Shown here: positions 27,111 through 39,036 of the stretch, one piece after another | Layout: every line of letters begins with the position of its first letter | Position numbering within the stretch: position 1 is the stretch's first letter | Assembly: GCF_024397895.1 (NCBI RefSeq) | Contig: NZ_CP073346.1 | Location: 3,410,001-3,474,000 of the forward strand | Origin: Pseudomonas benzenivorans | Lineage (GTDB): Bacteria > Pseudomonadota > Gammaproteobacteria > Pseudomonadales > Pseudomonadaceae | Direction: 5' to 3' | Length of the DNA stretch: 64,000 bases | Made by a program: the position numbers and the translations under genes | The notes under the pieces: model-generated | The model's database searches: none | Seen by the model: only the letters and a program-made list of their open reading frames with translations | What the model was told of the DNA's origin: nothing

Positions 27111-27136
27111 AAAAAGCCCGTCGCGTGGGACGGGCT
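27111..27136 (-). terminator. Terminator of ispB
   Basis: On the minus strand an eight-base-pair stem (AGCCCGTC / GACGGGCT, 27115-27136) is followed by a T run (27114-27110), 18 bases after the ispB stop. Confidence 0.8.
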
Positions 27137-27154
27137 CGTTTATCTGATGGCGTA

Positions 27155-28123
27155 TCAGTGGGTGCGGGCGACCGCGAAGCGGCTGAGCTCGATCAGGGCG
27201 TCGCGGTATTCGCCGGCGGGCAGCACATCCAGGCAGGCAATGGCGCGTTCGGCGAAATCCCGTGCCTTCTGGGCGGTGTAGTCCAGTGCCCCGGCAGCTT
27301 CCACCGCGTTGCGGATGCTCTCCAGGTTCTCGAGGCCACCCTTCTGGATTGCCTGGCGCACCAGGGCGGCCTGCTCGGCCGTGCCTTCGCGCATGGTGTA
27401 GATCAGGGGCAGGGTCGGCTTGCCTTCGGCCAGGTCGTCGCCGACGTTCTTGCCCAGGGTGGCCGCGTCGCCGCGGTAATCGAGCAGGTCGTCGACCAGC
27501 TGGAAGGCCACGCCGAGGTGGTCGCCAAAGGTGCGCAGGGCTTCGCGCTGCTGCTCCGAGGCGCCGGCCAGGGCCGCGGCGCTGTGGGTCGAGGCCTCGA
27601 ACAGCATGGCGGTCTTGCCGCGGATGACTTCCATATAGGTGTCTTCCGTGGTGCTGGCGTCGCGAATCTTCGACAGCTGCAGCACCTCGCCCTCGGCGAT
27701 CACCCGGGTGGCCTTGGAGAGGATCTTCATCACCGGCATGGAGCCGAGCTCGACCATCATCTCGAAAGAGCGCGAATAGAGGAAGTCGCCGACCAGCACG
27801 CTGGGGGCGTTGCCCCACTGGGCGTTGGCGGTGCTGCGGCCGCGGCGCATGTCGGACATGTCGACCACGTCGTCGTGCAGCAGGGTGGCGGTATGCAGGA
27901 ATTCGATGGTGGCGGCGAGCAGGCGCAGCTGCTCGTCATCGCGGCCCAGGGCCTTGCCACAGAGCAGCACCAGCAGCGGGCGCAGACGCTTGCCACCGGC
28001 GGAGATGATGTAGTCGCCGATTTTCTCCACCAGCGGCACGCGCGAGACGAGTTGCTGACGGATGATGCCGTCGACGGCGGTGAAATCGTCCGCCACCACG
28101 CGGTAGAAAGCCTGGGGTTGCAT
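27155..28123 (-). CDS. ispB: Polyprenyl (octaprenyl) diphosphate synthase
   Basis: IspB extends farnesyl diphosphate with isopentenyl units to make the long side chain of ubiquinone. The 322-residue protein has the lysine-arginine motif GGKRLRPLLVLL and the first aspartate-rich motif LLHDDVVD near 85. The second aspartate-rich motif is QLVDDLLDY near 210. ATG at 28123 (MQPQAFYRVVADDF) is preferred over a TTG three codons earlier, which is too close to the GAGGAG ribosome-binding site. The chain length of the product (C40 or C45 in Pseudomonas) cannot be told from sequence. It is divergent from rplU. Confidence 0.95.
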   Translation of the reverse strand: MQPQAFYRVVADDFTAVDGIIRQQLVSRVPLVEKIGDYIISAGGKRLRPLLVLLCGKALGRDDEQLRLLAATIEFLHTATLLHDDVVDMSDMRRGRSTANAQWGNAPSVLVGDFLYSRSFEMMVELGSMPVMKILSKATRVIAEGEVLQLSKIRDASTTEDTYMEVIRGKTAMLFEASTHSAAALAGASEQQREALRTFGDHLGVAFQLVDDLLDYRGDAATLGKNVGDDLAEGKPTLPLIYTMREGTAEQAALVRQAIQKGGLENLESIRNAVEAAGALDYTAQKARDFAERAIACLDVLPAGEYRDALIELSRFAVARTH

Positions 28124-28202
28124 CGGCGACAAGTGCTCCTCTAAGGTTGCGCGGCATGCTAGGGGGCAGGGTGGGGGCTGTCAAGGCAAGCGCCCTGGAT
28201 GC

Positions 28203-28231
28203 TTGCGCGGCGCCCGTGGCTTGCGTACAAT
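28203..28231 (+). promoter_or_regulatory. Sigma-70 type promoter of rplU-rpmA
   Basis: TTGCGC (28203-28208) and TACAAT (28226-28231) are separated by 17 bases, the ideal spacing, about 138 bases upstream of rplU. The long leader could carry ribosomal-protein control, but I could not identify a specific structure. Confidence 0.6.
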
Positions 28232-28368
28232 CGCGCACCCTGAACTTCCCCCTGGGCATTTCCCTGCCTTACGCAATTGCAAGGGCGTCCTTCCGGCCCC
28301 GAGCAGCCATGCCAGCCGATGACCATACCTATAAAGCGCTGGGTGAGCAGGATTAACGGAGATTTACC

Positions 28369-28680
28369 ATGTACGCAGTGATTGTTACTGGTGGCAAGCA
28401 ATACAAGGTCACCGAAGGCGAATTCCTCAAGATCGAAAAGCTCGAAATCGCCACTGGCGAGGCCGTGACTTTTGATCGCGTGCTGCTGATCGGCAACGGC
28501 GACGACGTCAAAATCGGCGCGCCTGTCGTAGACGGTGCAAAGGTTGTAGCCGAAGTCGTTTCGCAAGGCCGTCACGACAAGGTTCGCATCATCAAGTTCC
28601 GTCGTCGTAAGCACCACATGAAGCGTCAGGGCCACCGTCAGTGGTTCACTGAGATCAAAATCACCGGTATTCAGGCCTGA
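28369..28680 (+). CDS. rplU: 50S ribosomal protein L21
   Basis: A complete 103-residue L21: it opens [20 protein letters not shown], has the middle [16 protein letters not shown] and ends with the basic [16 protein letters not shown] region that binds 23S rRNA. L21 lies on the solvent side of the 50S subunit. It is followed 38 bases later by rpmA; the pair form a conserved operon, commonly continuing to obg. The ribosome-binding site (ACGGAGA) lies at normal distance. Confidence 0.98.
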   Translation: MYAVIVTGGKQYKVTEGEFLKIEKLEIATGEAVTFDRVLLIGNGDDVKIGAPVVDGAKVVAEVVSQGRHDKVRIIKFRRRKHHMKRQGHRQWFTEIKITGIQA

Positions 28681-28718
28681 TTCGTTTCGGCCTAATCCCT
28701 TAATAGGAGTATTGACTC

Positions 28719-28976
28719 ATGGCACACAAAAAAGCTGGCGGTTCTACCCGCAACGGTCGCGACTCAGAAGCCAAACGCCTTGGCGTGAAGATGTACGGCG
28801 GCCAGGCTATCAAGGCCGGCAACATCATCGTGCGTCAGCGCGGCACCCAGTTCCACGCCGGTTACGGCGTTGGCATGGGTAAGGATCACACCCTCTTCGC
28901 CAAGGTTGAAGGTGTGCTCAAGTTCGAAGTAAAGGGCGCGTTCAACCGCCGTTACGTGAGCGTCGTCGCGGCTTAA
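28719..28976 (+). CDS. rpmA: 50S ribosomal protein L27
   Basis: An 85-residue L27 with the N-terminal [20 protein letters not shown] tail that reaches the peptidyl transferase centre, and the core [24 protein letters not shown]. There is no N-terminal extension of the type that needs cleavage in Firmicutes. It is cotranscribed with rplU. A terminator follows 17 bases after the stop, before obg. Confidence 0.98.
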   Translation: MAHKKAGGSTRNGRDSEAKRLGVKMYGGQAIKAGNIIVRQRGTQFHAGYGVGMGKDHTLFAKVEGVLKFEVKGAFNRRYVSVVAA

Positions 28977-28993
28977 TCGCGAGGCTGCTGGAG

Positions 28994-29024
28994 AAGCCCT
29001 GTCCTTGCGACGGGGCTTTTTTGT
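28994..29024 (+). terminator. Terminator after rpmA
   Basis: A ten-position stem with one G-T wobble (AAGCCCTGTC / GACGGGGCTT) followed by a T run at 29017-29022. Confidence 0.85.
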
Positions 29025-29109
29025 TTCTGTATCCTAGGGGTTCTTGCCCGATTACCCGGGTTGCCGCGCTTCGGGCGCGGGGTCATCCGGCAAGAGCCTG
29101 TGTTTTTAG

Positions 29110-30363
<1,254 letters not shown>

Positions 30364-30375
30364 GCAGAATTTCAG

Positions 30376-30398
30376 CGCCGCTTAATAGCGGCGTTTTT
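30376..30398 (+). terminator. Terminator between obg and proB
   Basis: A six-base-pair stem CGCCGC / GCGGCG with loop TTAATA, followed by five T. It begins 12 bases after the obg stop, suggesting that proB has its own promoter or depends on read-through. Confidence 0.75.
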
Positions 30399-30440
30399 GT
30401 AACGGCTGAGCGAGCGTTGTCTGGCTAAGGTTGGAAGATC

Positions 30441-31559
30441 ATGCGTGACAAGGTGACCGGCGCGCGGCGCTGGGTGGTAAAGATTGGCAGTGCGTTGCTG
30501 ACCGCCGATGGCCGAGGCCTGGACCGGGCGGCGATGGCGGTGTGGGTCAGGCAGATGGTGGCGCTGCGCGAGCAGGGCGTCGAGCTGGTGCTGGTGTCGT
30601 CCGGCGCGGTGGCGGCGGGCATGAGTCGCCTGGGTTGGAATGGCCGGCCCAGCGCCATGCATGAATTGCAGGCGGCGGCCGCCATCGGTCAGATGGTGCT
30701 GATCCAGGCGTGGGAATCCAGCTTTGCCGAGCACGGTCGGCACACGGCGCAGATTCTCCTGACCCACGATGACCTGTCGGACCGCAAGCGCTACCTGAAT
30801 GCCCGCAGCACGCTGCGCACCCTGGTGCAGCTGGACGTGGTGCCGGTGATCAACGAGAACGACACGGTGGTCACTGACGAGATTCGCTTCGGCGACAACG
30901 ACACCCTGGCGGCGCTGGTGGCCAATCTGGTGGAGGCCGACCTGCTGGTGATTCTCACCGACCGCGATGGCATGTATGACGCCGATCCGCGACACAACCC
31001 CGGTGCGGCGCTGATCAACGAGGCGCGTGCCGACGACCCGGCCCTGGATGCGGTGGCGGGCAGCGTGGGTGGTGCGCTCGGCCGTGGCGGCATGCAGACC
31101 AAGTTGCGTGCGGCGCGGTTGGCGGCGCGCTCCGGGGCGCACACCGTCATCGCCGGTGGGGCGATCGAGCAGGTGCTGGTGCGGCTCAAGGCGGGCGAGC
31201 AGTTGGGTACCTTGCTGGCGCCGGAGCGCGGCCTGTTGGCGGCGCGCAAGCAGTGGCTGGCCGGTCACCTGCAGACCCGTGGCACCCTGGTGCTGGATGC
31301 CGGAGCGGTCAAGGCGCTGGTCAAGGATCGCAAGAGCCTGCTACCGGTTGGGGTCAAGGCTGTGCAGGGTGGCTTCCGCCGCGGCGAGATGGTGGTCTGC
31401 GTCGATCCCGAGGGGCGTGAGGTGGCGCGGGGTTTGGCCAACTACAGCGCGCTCGAGGCGCAGAAGATCATCGGTCAGCCATCCGAGGCGATCCTGCGTC
31501 TGCTCGGCTATGTCGATGAGCCGGAGCTGGTGCATCGGGACAATCTGATTCTGGTCTGA
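30441..31559 (+). CDS. proB: Glutamate 5-kinase
   Basis: ProB phosphorylates glutamate to gamma-glutamyl phosphate, the first step of proline synthesis, and is feedback-inhibited by proline. The 372-residue protein has an N-terminal amino-acid kinase domain ([57 protein letters not shown]). It also has a C-terminal PUA domain (about 275-365), as in the E. coli enzyme. proA is not adjacent, as is usual in Pseudomonas. The creA-like gene follows after ten bases and is probably cotranscribed. Confidence 0.96.
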   Translation: MRDKVTGARRWVVKIGSALLTADGRGLDRAAMAVWVRQMVALREQGVELVLVSSGAVAAGMSRLGWNGRPSAMHELQAAAAIGQMVLIQAWESSFAEHGRHTAQILLTHDDLSDRKRYLNARSTLRTLVQLDVVPVINENDTVVTDEIRFGDNDTLAALVANLVEADLLVILTDRDGMYDADPRHNPGAALINEARADDPALDAVAGSVGGALGRGGMQTKLRAARLAARSGAHTVIAGGAIEQVLVRLKAGEQLGTLLAPERGLLAARKQWLAGHLQTRGTLVLDAGAVKALVKDRKSLLPVGVKAVQGGFRRGEMVVCVDPEGREVARGLANYSALEAQKIIGQPSEAILRLLGYVDEPELVHRDNLILV

Positions 31560-31569
31560 GGAGGGGTGG

Positions 31570-32034
31570 GTGCGGATAGCTAAGGGATTGTCGGCTGCGC
31601 TGTTGACGCTGCCGTTGCTGGTCTCGGCCGAGGAAATCGGCGAGGTGTCCACCGTGTTCAAGCTGCTGGGGCCGAACGACAAGATCGTGGTCGAGGCGTT
31701 CGACGATCCCGGGGTGGAGGGCGTGACCTGCTACCTGTCGCGGGCCAAGACCGGTGGCGTGAAGGGTGGCCTGGGCTTGGCCGAGGATCGGGCCGAGGCT
31801 TCGATCGCCTGCCGTCAGGTGGGGGCGGTGCGTTTCAGGTCGACGCTGAAGGATGGCGAAGAGGTATTTCGCGAGCGCACTTCACTGGTGTTCAAGACCA
31901 TGCAGGTGGTGCGGTTTTTCGATGAGAAGCGCAACACCCTGGTCTATCTGGTGTACAGCGACCGGGTGATCGAGGGCAGTCCGCAAAATGCGGTGACCGC
32001 GATTCCGATCCTGCCCTGGCCGGAGCGGCCCTGA
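31570..32034 (+). CDS. creA: CreA-family periplasmic protein
   Basis: A 154-residue protein of the CreA family (role unknown). It starts with GTG at 31570, with GAGGGG just before. Residues 1-20 form a signal peptide ([16 protein letters not shown]). The mature part has the family features [23 protein letters not shown] and ASIACRQVG with two conserved cysteines. Ten bases separate it from proB. A 16-base-pair terminator hairpin follows immediately. Confidence 0.88.
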   Translation: MRIAKGLSAALLTLPLLVSAEEIGEVSTVFKLLGPNDKIVVEAFDDPGVEGVTCYLSRAKTGGVKGGLGLAEDRAEASIACRQVGAVRFRSTLKDGEEVFRERTSLVFKTMQVVRFFDEKRNTLVYLVYSDRVIEGSPQNAVTAIPILPWPERP

Positions 32035-32040
32035 GCGCAA

Positions 32041-32077
32041 AGCAGAAAGGCCCGATGTCAGATCGGGCCTTTCTGCT
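32041..32077 (+). terminator. Strong hairpin terminator after creA
   Basis: A perfect 16-base-pair stem (32041-32056 with 32062-32077) and a five-base loop. It lacks a long T run, but stem stability is very high. It is followed 8 bases on by the bidirectional hairpin of rpsT. Confidence 0.75.
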
Positions 32078-32085
32078 GGGCAATA

Positions 32086-32111
32086 AAAAACCGGCCATCA
32101 GGCCGGTTTTT
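32086..32111. terminator. Bidirectional terminator between creA and rpsT
   Basis: AAAAACCGGCC and GGCCGGTTTTT are perfect inverted copies around ATCA. It ends 15 bases before the rpsT stop on the minus strand. Confidence 0.85.
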
Positions 32112-32125
32112 CAAGAACAGTCAGC

Positions 32126-32404
32126 TTAGGCTGCTGCAGCTTCACCGAGCGCCTTGATGTGGGCGTTCAGGCGGCCTTTATGGCGGGCTGCTTTGTTCTT
32201 GTGGATGATGCCTTTGTCAGCCATGCGGTCGATGACCGGAACAGCCAGGGTGTAAGCGGTCTTGGCCTGCTCGAGGTCTTTGGCGTCGATAGCCTTGACC
32301 ACGTTCTTGATGTAGGTGCGGACCATGGAGCGCAGGCTGGCGTTATGGCTACGACGCTTCTCAGCCTGTTTGGCGCGTTTTTTGGCAGAAGGTGTATTGG
32401 CCAC
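32126..32404 (-). CDS. rpsT: 30S ribosomal protein S20
   Basis: S20 is a primary 16S rRNA-binding protein of the 30S subunit. The 92-residue protein begins [20 protein letters not shown] and continues with [12 protein letters not shown] and [14 protein letters not shown], the usual three-helix basic protein. The start is GTG at 32404 with GAGGAG upstream. S20 genes commonly use a non-ATG start (UUG in E. coli), which limits translation and is part of autoregulation. The open frame continues far upstream opposite murJ and ribF, but this is accidental. It is divergent from murJ. Confidence 0.97.
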   Translation of the reverse strand: MANTPSAKKRAKQAEKRRSHNASLRSMVRTYIKNVVKAIDAKDLEQAKTAYTLAVPVIDRMADKGIIHKNKAARHKGRLNAHIKALGEAAAA

Positions 32405-32596
32405 CGTCAAGCTCCTCGAAAACTGGGGGGTTACAAACAAATAAGGCCGCGAATCATGCCGAGCTGAGGGGCGCCTGTCAAGCGTGTTGGCGTTTTCCCC
32501 TGTTGGCCTGACCAGTGGCAGGCCGCTACACTCGTCGCCTTCGCGCGCCGGCGGATTGTCCGCTGGCGTGTTCGCTCGCGGAAACCGAATTATTAC

Positions 32597-34135
32597 ATGA
32601 ATCTGCTCAAGTCGCTGGCCGCTGTCAGCTCGTTGACCATGCTTTCCCGTGTCCTCGGCTTCGTACGGGACACTATCATCGCGCGCATCTTCGGCGCTGG
32701 CGTGGCTTCGGACGCCTTCGTGGTGGCCTTCAAACTGCCCAACCTGTTGCGCCGAATTTTCGCCGAGGGCGCGTTCTCCCAGGCCTTCGTGCCCATTTTG
32801 GCGGAGTACAAGACCCAGCAGGGCGACGAGGCGACCCGTACCTTCGTTGCCTACGTCAGCGGCCTGCTGACCCTCGTGCTGGCGCTGGTCACCCTGGTCG
32901 GCATTCTGATCGCGCCGTGGATCGTGTGGATTTCCGCCCCGGGTTTCGCCGATGAGCCGGATCGCTTCAGCCTGACCACCGATCTGCTGCGGGTGACCTT
33001 CCCCTATATATTGTTGATCTCCCTGTCGTCGCTGGCCGGGGCGGTGCTCAATACCTGGAACCGCTTCTCGGTGCCGGCCTTCGTGCCGACCCTGCTCAAT
33101 GTCAGCATGATCATCTTCGCCCTGTGGCTGAGTCCTTACTTCGATCCGCCGATCATGGCCCTGGGCTGGGCGGTGCTGGTTGGCGGCCTGCTGCAGTTGT
33201 TCTACCAGCTGCCTCACCTGCGGAGGATCGGCATGCTGGTGTTGCCGCGTCTTGATCTCCGGGACATGGGTGTGTGGCGGGTGCTCCGGCAGATGGGGCC
33301 GGCCATCTTCGGTGTGTCGGTGAGCCAGATATCGTTGATCATCAACACCATCTTCGCCTCCTTCCTGGTGGCGGGGTCGGTGTCCTGGATGTACTACGCC
33401 GATCGCTTGATGGAGTTGCCCGCCGGGGTGCTCGGGGTGGCGCTCGGCACCATTCTGCTGCCGGCCCTGGCGAAGACCCATGCCAGTGCCGATCGCGAAG
33501 AGTACTCGCGGCTGCTCGACTGGGGTTTGCGTCTGTCTTTCCTGCTGGCCCTGCCCAGTGCGGTGGCCCTGGCGGTGCTGGCCGAGCCGCTGACCGTCTC
33601 GCTGTTCCAGTACGGCAAGTTCGCCGCCCATGATGCGCTGATGACCCAGCGCGCGCTGATTGCCTACGCGGTCGGCCTGCTGGGTATCATCCTGGTGAAA
33701 ATTCTCGCGCCGGGCTTCTATGCCCGGCAGAACATTCGCACGCCGGTGCGCATCGCCGTGGTCACCCTGGTCGCCACCCAGTTGATGAACCTCGCCCTGA
33801 TCGGCCCGCTGGCCCATGCCGGCTTGGCCCTGGCCATCGGCCTGGGCGCATGCCTGAATGCCGGCCTGCTGTATTGGCAACTTCGCAAGGGCGACTATTT
33901 TCAGCCGCAGCCGGGCTGGGCGCTGTTCCTCGGCAAGCTGCTGCTGGCAGTGGCGACCATGGGCGGCATGCTGGTGCTGGTCATGCATTTCATGCCGGCC
34001 TGGAGTGAGGGCAACATGCTGCTGCGTCTGCTGCGCCTGGGGGGCGTGGTGCTGGTCGGGCTGGCGAGTTATTTCGGCATGCTGCTGCTGCTCGGCTTCC
34101 GCCTGCGCGACTTTGCCCGGCGGGCGCGGCCCTGA
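32597..34135 (+). CDS. murJ: Lipid II flippase MurJ (MviN)
   Basis: MurJ moves lipid II across the inner membrane for peptidoglycan synthesis. The 512-residue protein is almost entirely hydrophobic, with about 14 helices. It opens [35 protein letters not shown], in which the first helix and the conserved RVLGFVRD segment are diagnostic. The central arginine-containing [11 protein letters not shown] segment is also present. It starts 192 bases from the rpsT start. ribF follows on the same strand with a putative promoter between. Confidence 0.96.
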   Translation: MNLLKSLAAVSSLTMLSRVLGFVRDTIIARIFGAGVASDAFVVAFKLPNLLRRIFAEGAFSQAFVPILAEYKTQQGDEATRTFVAYVSGLLTLVLALVTLVGILIAPWIVWISAPGFADEPDRFSLTTDLLRVTFPYILLISLSSLAGAVLNTWNRFSVPAFVPTLLNVSMIIFALWLSPYFDPPIMALGWAVLVGGLLQLFYQLPHLRRIGMLVLPRLDLRDMGVWRVLRQMGPAIFGVSVSQISLIINTIFASFLVAGSVSWMYYADRLMELPAGVLGVALGTILLPALAKTHASADREEYSRLLDWGLRLSFLLALPSAVALAVLAEPLTVSLFQYGKFAAHDALMTQRALIAYAVGLLGIILVKILAPGFYARQNIRTPVRIAVVTLVATQLMNLALIGPLAHAGLALAIGLGACLNAGLLYWQLRKGDYFQPQPGWALFLGKLLLAVATMGGMLVLVMHFMPAWSEGNMLLRLLRLGGVVLVGLASYFGMLLLLGFRLRDFARRARP

Positions 34136-34216
34136 TCGGCGGCTGTTGGATTTGCCGCCTGTTGTCGGCCGGCGGGTGTGCGTATAATCGGCCACTTTAT
34201 GAGCAAGAAGCGTGCT

Positions 34217-35155
34217 ATGCAGCTGGTTCGAGGCCTTCATAATCTGCGGCCCCAGCATCGGGGCTGTGTCGCCACCATCGGCAACTTCGACGGCGTCCAT
34301 CGTGGCCATCAGGCCATCCTGGCGCGTCTGCGCGAGCGCGCGGCCGAGTTGGGGGTGCCCAGCTGCGTGGTGATTTTCGAGCCGCAACCGCGCGAATTCT
34401 TCGCCCCGCTGACTGCGCCGGCGCGCCTGACCCGACTGCGCGACAAGCTGGCGCTGCTGGCCAAGGAGGGCGTCGATCGAGTGCTGTGCCTGGCGTTCAA
34501 CCCGCGTCTGCGCGAGCTGAGTGCGGCAGACTTCGTACGCGAGGTGCTGGTCGAAGGGCTGGCGGTGCGTCACCTCGAGGTCGGTGACGACTTCCGCTTC
34601 GGCTGCGACCGTGCCGGTGACTTCGCCTTCCTGGCTCAGGCCGGGGCCCAGTTGGGCTTCACCGTCGAGGCCGCGGCCACGGTCGAGGTCGATGGCGGAC
34701 GGGTCAGCAGCACGCGGGTGCGTGAAGCCCTGGCCAGCGGCGACTTCGCCCTCGCCGAACAGTTGCTCGGACGGCCTTTCCAGATCGCCGGCCGGGTGCT
34801 GCACGGGCAGAAGCTCGGTCGTCAGCTGGACGCACCGACGGCCAATATCCAGCTCAAGCGCCGTCGCGTGCCCTTGACCGGGGTCTACCTGGTCAGCACC
34901 CGAGTGGACGGCCAGGCCTGGCCGGGTGTCGCCAACATCGGTGTGCGGCCGACCGTAGCCGGCGACGGCAGCGCCCACCTGGAAGTGCACCTGCTGGACT
35001 TTGCCGGCGACCTGTATGGCCGGCGTTTGACGGTGGCCTTCCACCACAAGCTGCGCGACGAGCAGCGTTTTGCCTCACTCGAGGCCCTGAAGACGGCAAT
35101 TGCTGCCGATATTGCCGCCGCCCGTGCCCATTGGCAGGGCCAACCGCTTAAGTGA
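34217..35155 (+). CDS. ribF: Bifunctional riboflavin kinase/FAD synthetase RibF
   Basis: RibF makes FMN from riboflavin and then FAD from FMN. The 312-residue protein has the N-terminal adenylyltransferase motif [13 protein letters not shown] and the SSTRVREAL motif. The C-terminal riboflavin kinase domain ([22 protein letters not shown]) is complete. The start [16 protein letters not shown] at 34217 is chosen; ATGs at 34178 and 34199 add non-conserved residues and lie at or just after a TATAAT at 34183-34188. ileS starts 10 bases after its stop, so the two are probably cotranscribed. Confidence 0.94.
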   Translation: MQLVRGLHNLRPQHRGCVATIGNFDGVHRGHQAILARLRERAAELGVPSCVVIFEPQPREFFAPLTAPARLTRLRDKLALLAKEGVDRVLCLAFNPRLRELSAADFVREVLVEGLAVRHLEVGDDFRFGCDRAGDFAFLAQAGAQLGFTVEAAATVEVDGGRVSSTRVREALASGDFALAEQLLGRPFQIAGRVLHGQKLGRQLDAPTANIQLKRRRVPLTGVYLVSTRVDGQAWPGVANIGVRPTVAGDGSAHLEVHLLDFAGDLYGRRLTVAFHHKLRDEQRFASLEALKTAIAADIAAARAHWQGQPLK

Positions 35156-35165
35156 AGAGCCTGAG

Positions 35166-37997
35166 ATGACCGACTACAAAGCCACGCTAAATCTGCCTGA
35201 TACCCAGTTCCCGATGAAGGCCGGCCTGCCGCAGCGCGAGCCGCAGACCCTGCAGCGCTGGAACGACCTTGGCCTGTATCAGAAGCTGCGGCAGATTGGC
35301 GAGGGACGACCGAAGTTCGTCCTGCACGACGGCCCGCCCTATGCCAACGGCAGCATTCACATCGGCCATGCGGTCAACAAGATTCTCAAGGACATCATCA
35401 CCCGCTCCAAGACCCTCTCGGGCTTTGATGCGCCCTATGTGCCGGGCTGGGACTGTCATGGCCTGCCGATCGAGCACAAGGTGGAAACCACCCACGGCAA
35501 GCACCTGGCCGCCGACAAGACCCGCGAACTGTGCCGTGCCTACGCCGGCGAGCAGATCGAAGGGCAGAAGGCCGACTTCATCCGTCTCGGCGTGCTGGGC
35601 GACTGGGACAACCCCTACAAGACCATGGCGTTCGCCAACGAGGCCGGCGAGATCCGCGCCCTGGCCGAGATGGTCAAGCAGGGCTTCGTGTTCAAGGGCC
35701 TGAAGCCGGTCAACTGGTGTTTCGACTGCCGCTCGGCGCTGGCCGAGGCGGAAGTCGAATATGCCGACAAGCAGTCGCCGACCATCGATGTCGGTTTCCC
35801 GGTCGAGGACGCCGACAAGCTGGCGGCGGCCTTCGGCCTCGGCGCCCTGGGCAAGACCGCCTATGTGGTGATCTGGACCACCACGCCCTGGACCATCCCG
35901 GCCAACCAGGCGCTGAACGTCCACCCTGAGTTCGAGTACGCCCTGGTCGACACCGGCGACAAGCTGCTGCTGCTGGCCGAGGAGCTGGTGGAGTCCTGCC
36001 TTGCCCGCTACGGCCTGCAGGGCGAGGTGGTCGCCCGGGCGAAGGGCGAGGCACTGGAGCAGATTCGCTTCCGTCACCCCTTCTACGAGCGTTTCTCCCC
36101 GGTCTACCTGGCCGACTATGTGGCCCTGGACGCCGGTACCGGCATCGTCCATTCGGCCCCGGCCTACGGCGAGGACGACTTCCACTCGTGCAAGCGCTAC
36201 GGCATGCACAACGACGACATCCTCAATCCGGTGCAGAGCAACGGCGTGTACGCCGAGTCGCTGCCGTTCTTCGGTGGCCAGTTCATCTGGAAGGCCAACC
36301 CGGCGATCGTCGACAAGCTGGCCGAGGTCGGCTGCCTGCTGGCCCACGAGAAGGTCAACCACAGTTACATGCACTGCTGGCGTCACAAGACCCCGCTGAT
36401 CTACCGCGCCACCGCCCAGTGGTTCGTCGGCATGGACAAGCAGTCGGCCCAGGGCAACAGCCTGCGCGAACGCGCCATCGCCGGCATCGGGCAGACCGCC
36501 TTCGTCCCGGCCTGGGGCCAGGCGCGCCTGCACGGCATGATCGCCGGGCGTCCCGACTGGTGCATCTCGCGCCAGCGCAACTGGGGCGTGCCGATTCCGT
36601 TCTTCCTGCACAAGGAGAGCGGCGAGCTGCACCCGCGCACTGTCGAACTGATGGAGGCCGTGGCCCAGCGCGTCGAGCAGCAGGGCATCGAGGCCTGGTT
36701 CCAGCTGGACGCCGCCGAGCTGCTCGGCGACGAGGCCGCCCAGTACGACAAGATCAGCGACACGCTGGACGTCTGGTTCGACTCCGGCACCACCCATTGG
36801 CACGTGCTACGCGGCTCGCACCCGCTCGGCCACGATGCCGGCCCGCGCGCCGATCTCTACCTGGAAGGCTCGGACCAGCACCGCGGCTGGTTCCACTCCT
36901 CGCTGCTGACCGGCTGCGCCATCGACGGCCATGCGCCCTACAAGGCGCTGCTGACCCACGGCTTCGTGGTCGACGAGAACGGCCGCAAGATGTCCAAGTC
37001 CCTCGGCAACGTGGTGGCGCCCCAGGAGGTCAACGACAGCCTGGGCGCCGATATCCTGCGCCTGTGGGTGGCCTCGTCCGACTACTCCGGCGAGATGGCG
37101 GTGTCCAAGGTCATCCTGCAGCGCAGCGCCGACGCCTACCGGCGCATCCGCAACACCGCGCGCTTCCTGCTCTCCAACCTCAGCGGCTTCGACCCGGCGC
37201 AGCACCTGTTGCCGGAAGGCGAGATGCTGGCGCTGGACCGCTGGGCGGTCGACCGCGCCCTGCTGCTGCAGCGCGAGATCGAGGAGGCCTACGACAGCTA
37301 CCGCTTCTGGAACGTCTACCAGAAGGTGCACAACTTCTGCGTGCAGGAGCTGGGCGGCTTCTACCTCGACATCATCAAGGACCGCCAGTACACCACCGCC
37401 GCCGACAGCGTGGCGCGGCGGTCCTGCCAGACCGCGCTGTTCCACATCGCCGAGGCGCTGGTGCGCTGGATCGCGCCGATCCTGGCCTTCACCGCCGACG
37501 AGATCTGGCAGTACCTGCCGGGCGAGCGCAACGAGTCGGTCATGCTCAACGGCTGGTATCAGGGGCTGAGCGAGTTGCCGCAAGGCTTCGAGTTGAACCG
37601 CGAGTTCTGGGAGCGGGTCATGGCGGTCAAGGCGGCGGTGAACAAGGAGCTGGAGAACCAGCGCAGCGCCAAGGCCATCGGCGGCAACCTGCAGGCCGAA
37701 GTGACGGTGTACGCCGAAGACAGCCTGATCGCCGATCTGGACAAGCTGGGCAACGAACTGCGCTTCGTGTTGATCACCTCCACCGCCAGCCTGGCGCCGC
37801 TGGCCAGCGCGCCAAGCGATGCGGTGGAAACCGAAGTGGCCGGCCTCAAGCTCAAGGTGGTCAAGTCCGCCCACGCCAAGTGCGGTCGCTGCTGGCACCA
37901 CCGCGAGGACGTCGGCAGCCATGCCGCCCATCCGGAGATCTGCGGCCGTTGCGTGGACAACATCGAAGGCGCTGGCGAGGTTCGTCACTATGCCTAA
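35166..37997 (+). CDS. ileS: Isoleucyl-tRNA synthetase
   Basis: A class I aminoacyl-tRNA synthetase of 943 residues, starting [17 protein letters not shown]. It has the HIGH motif ([11 protein letters not shown]) near residue 65 and a long CP1 editing insertion. The KMSKS motif (KMSKSLGN) lies near 610. A C-terminal zinc-binding region with four cysteines ([10 protein letters not shown] and ICGRCVDN) is also seen. This is the mupirocin-sensitive bacterial type by domain plan. It overlaps lspA by eight bases and forms the conserved ribF-ileS-lspA-fkpB-ispH operon. Confidence 0.97.
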   Translation: MTDYKATLNLPDTQFPMKAGLPQREPQTLQRWNDLGLYQKLRQIGEGRPKFVLHDGPPYANGSIHIGHAVNKILKDIITRSKTLSGFDAPYVPGWDCHGLPIEHKVETTHGKHLAADKTRELCRAYAGEQIEGQKADFIRLGVLGDWDNPYKTMAFANEAGEIRALAEMVKQGFVFKGLKPVNWCFDCRSALAEAEVEYADKQSPTIDVGFPVEDADKLAAAFGLGALGKTAYVVIWTTTPWTIPANQALNVHPEFEYALVDTGDKLLLLAEELVESCLARYGLQGEVVARAKGEALEQIRFRHPFYERFSPVYLADYVALDAGTGIVHSAPAYGEDDFHSCKRYGMHNDDILNPVQSNGVYAESLPFFGGQFIWKANPAIVDKLAEVGCLLAHEKVNHSYMHCWRHKTPLIYRATAQWFVGMDKQSAQGNSLRERAIAGIGQTAFVPAWGQARLHGMIAGRPDWCISRQRNWGVPIPFFLHKESGELHPRTVELMEAVAQRVEQQGIEAWFQLDAAELLGDEAAQYDKISDTLDVWFDSGTTHWHVLRGSHPLGHDAGPRADLYLEGSDQHRGWFHSSLLTGCAIDGHAPYKALLTHGFVVDENGRKMSKSLGNVVAPQEVNDSLGADILRLWVASSDYSGEMAVSKVILQRSADAYRRIRNTARFLLSNLSGFDPAQHLLPEGEMLALDRWAVDRALLLQREIEEAYDSYRFWNVYQKVHNFCVQELGGFYLDIIKDRQYTTAADSVARRSCQTALFHIAEALVRWIAPILAFTADEIWQYLPGERNESVMLNGWYQGLSELPQGFELNREFWERVMAVKAAVNKELENQRSAKAIGGNLQAEVTVYAEDSLIADLDKLGNELRFVLITSTASLAPLASAPSDAVETEVAGLKLKVVKSAHAKCGRCWHHREDVGSHAAHPEICGRCVDNIEGAGEVRHYA

Positions 37998-38499
37998 CGC
38001 CGGCCGTTTCGGGCGGTTGGCCTGGCTGTGGCTGAGCCTGCTGGTGTTCGTGGCAGACCAGGCCAGCAAGCTCTACGTCGAGGATGTACTGACCCTGTAC
38101 CAGCAGGTGGTGGTGATCCCCGGCTACTTCAGCTGGACCCTGGCCTACAACACCGGCGCCGCCTTCAGCTTCCTGGCCGGCGCGTCCGGCTGGCAGCGCT
38201 GGTTCTTCGCCGCCGTCGCCCTGGTGGTCAGCGTGGTGCTGGTGATCTGGCTCAAGCGCCTCAGACGCGACGAAACCTGGCTGGCCGTGGCGCTGGCCCT
38301 GGTGCTCGGCGGCGCGCTGGGCAACCTGGTCGACCGCGTCGTGCTCGGCCATGTGGTCGACTTCATCCTGGTGCACTGGCAGCACCGCTGGTATTTCCCG
38401 GCGTTCAACATCGCCGACGCCGCCATCACCCTCGGCGCCATCCTGCTGGCGCTGGATATGTTCAAGAGCAACAAGTCCGGAGAAGTCGCCCATGACTGA
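37990..38499 (+). CDS. lspA: Lipoprotein signal peptidase (signal peptidase II)
   Basis: LspA cleaves the signal peptide of diacylglyceryl-modified prolipoproteins in the inner membrane. The 169-residue protein has four hydrophobic segments. The conserved boxes are DQASKLYVE near 23, YNTGAAFSF near 54, GNLVDRV near 115 and [11 protein letters not shown] near 140, the last two carrying the catalytic aspartates. The ATG at 37990 overlaps the ileS stop by eight bases, giving translational coupling. Its activity is needed, for example, for BamD, whose gene lies in this same window. Confidence 0.97.
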   Translation: MPNAGRFGRLAWLWLSLLVFVADQASKLYVEDVLTLYQQVVVIPGYFSWTLAYNTGAAFSFLAGASGWQRWFFAAVALVVSVVLVIWLKRLRRDETWLAVALALVLGGALGNLVDRVVLGHVVDFILVHWQHRWYFPAFNIADAAITLGAILLALDMFKSNKSGEVAHD

Positions 38500-38929
38500 C
38501 CTACGTATCGGCCCGGACAAGGAAGTCACCCTGCATTTCGCCCTCCGCCTGGAAAACGGCGATGTGGTGGACAGCACCTTCGACAAGCAGCCGGCCACCT
38601 TCAGGGTCGGCGACGGCAACCTGCTGCCCGGTTTCGAGGCCGCGCTGTTCGGTTTCAAGGCCGGCGACAAGCGCACCCTGCAGGTGCTGCCGGAGCAGGG
38701 CTTCGGCCAGCCCAACCCGCAGAACGTGCAGCATATGCCGCGCGCGCAGTTCCAGGACATGGAGCTGTCCGAAGGCTTGCTGGTGATCTTCAACGACGCC
38801 GCCAACGCCGAGCTGCCGGGGGTGGTCAAGGCGTTCGACGAGGCCCAGGTGACCATCGACTTCAACCACCCGCTGGCCGGCAAGACGCTCAACTTCGACG
38901 TGGAAATCATCGAGGTCAGGGCGCTCTGA
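38492..38929 (+). CDS. fkpB: FKBP-type peptidyl-prolyl isomerase FkpB (SlpA/SlyD-like)
   Basis: A 145-residue SlyD-type FKBP with the family layout. The FKBP half comes first ([46 protein letters not shown]), then the IF chaperone insert (PEQGFGQPNPQNVQHM), then NHPLAGKTLNFDVEI. It lacks the histidine-rich tail of SlyD, so it is the FkpB/SlpA type. It overlaps lspA by eight bases. Gene order ileS-lspA-fkpB-ispH is conserved in enterics and pseudomonads. Confidence 0.94.
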   Translation: MTDLRIGPDKEVTLHFALRLENGDVVDSTFDKQPATFRVGDGNLLPGFEAALFGFKAGDKRTLQVLPEQGFGQPNPQNVQHMPRAQFQDMELSEGLLVIFNDAANAELPGVVKAFDEAQVTIDFNHPLAGKTLNFDVEIIEVRAL

Positions 38930-39036
38930 CGCTTGCCGACGGGGCCGGGTAAACGGCCCCGCTAAGCCGCCATTCGCCCGCCCCGTGCGGGCGGCGTTAC
39001 ACTCCCAGTTCCCGTTTCGCGCCGAGATTCACGCCC

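Noticed and set aside
28232-28368. Ribosomal protein leader structure (L21 autoregulatory element) before rplU
   Set aside because: I could not fold a structure by eye that matches a described L21 leader, so it is not annotated.
32405-35047. Open frame of several hundred codons upstream of rpsT on the minus strand
   Set aside because: It lies opposite murJ and ribF, whose proteins are clearly real; its translation is rich in Gln, His and Arg with no domain, a typical antisense shadow in GC-rich DNA.
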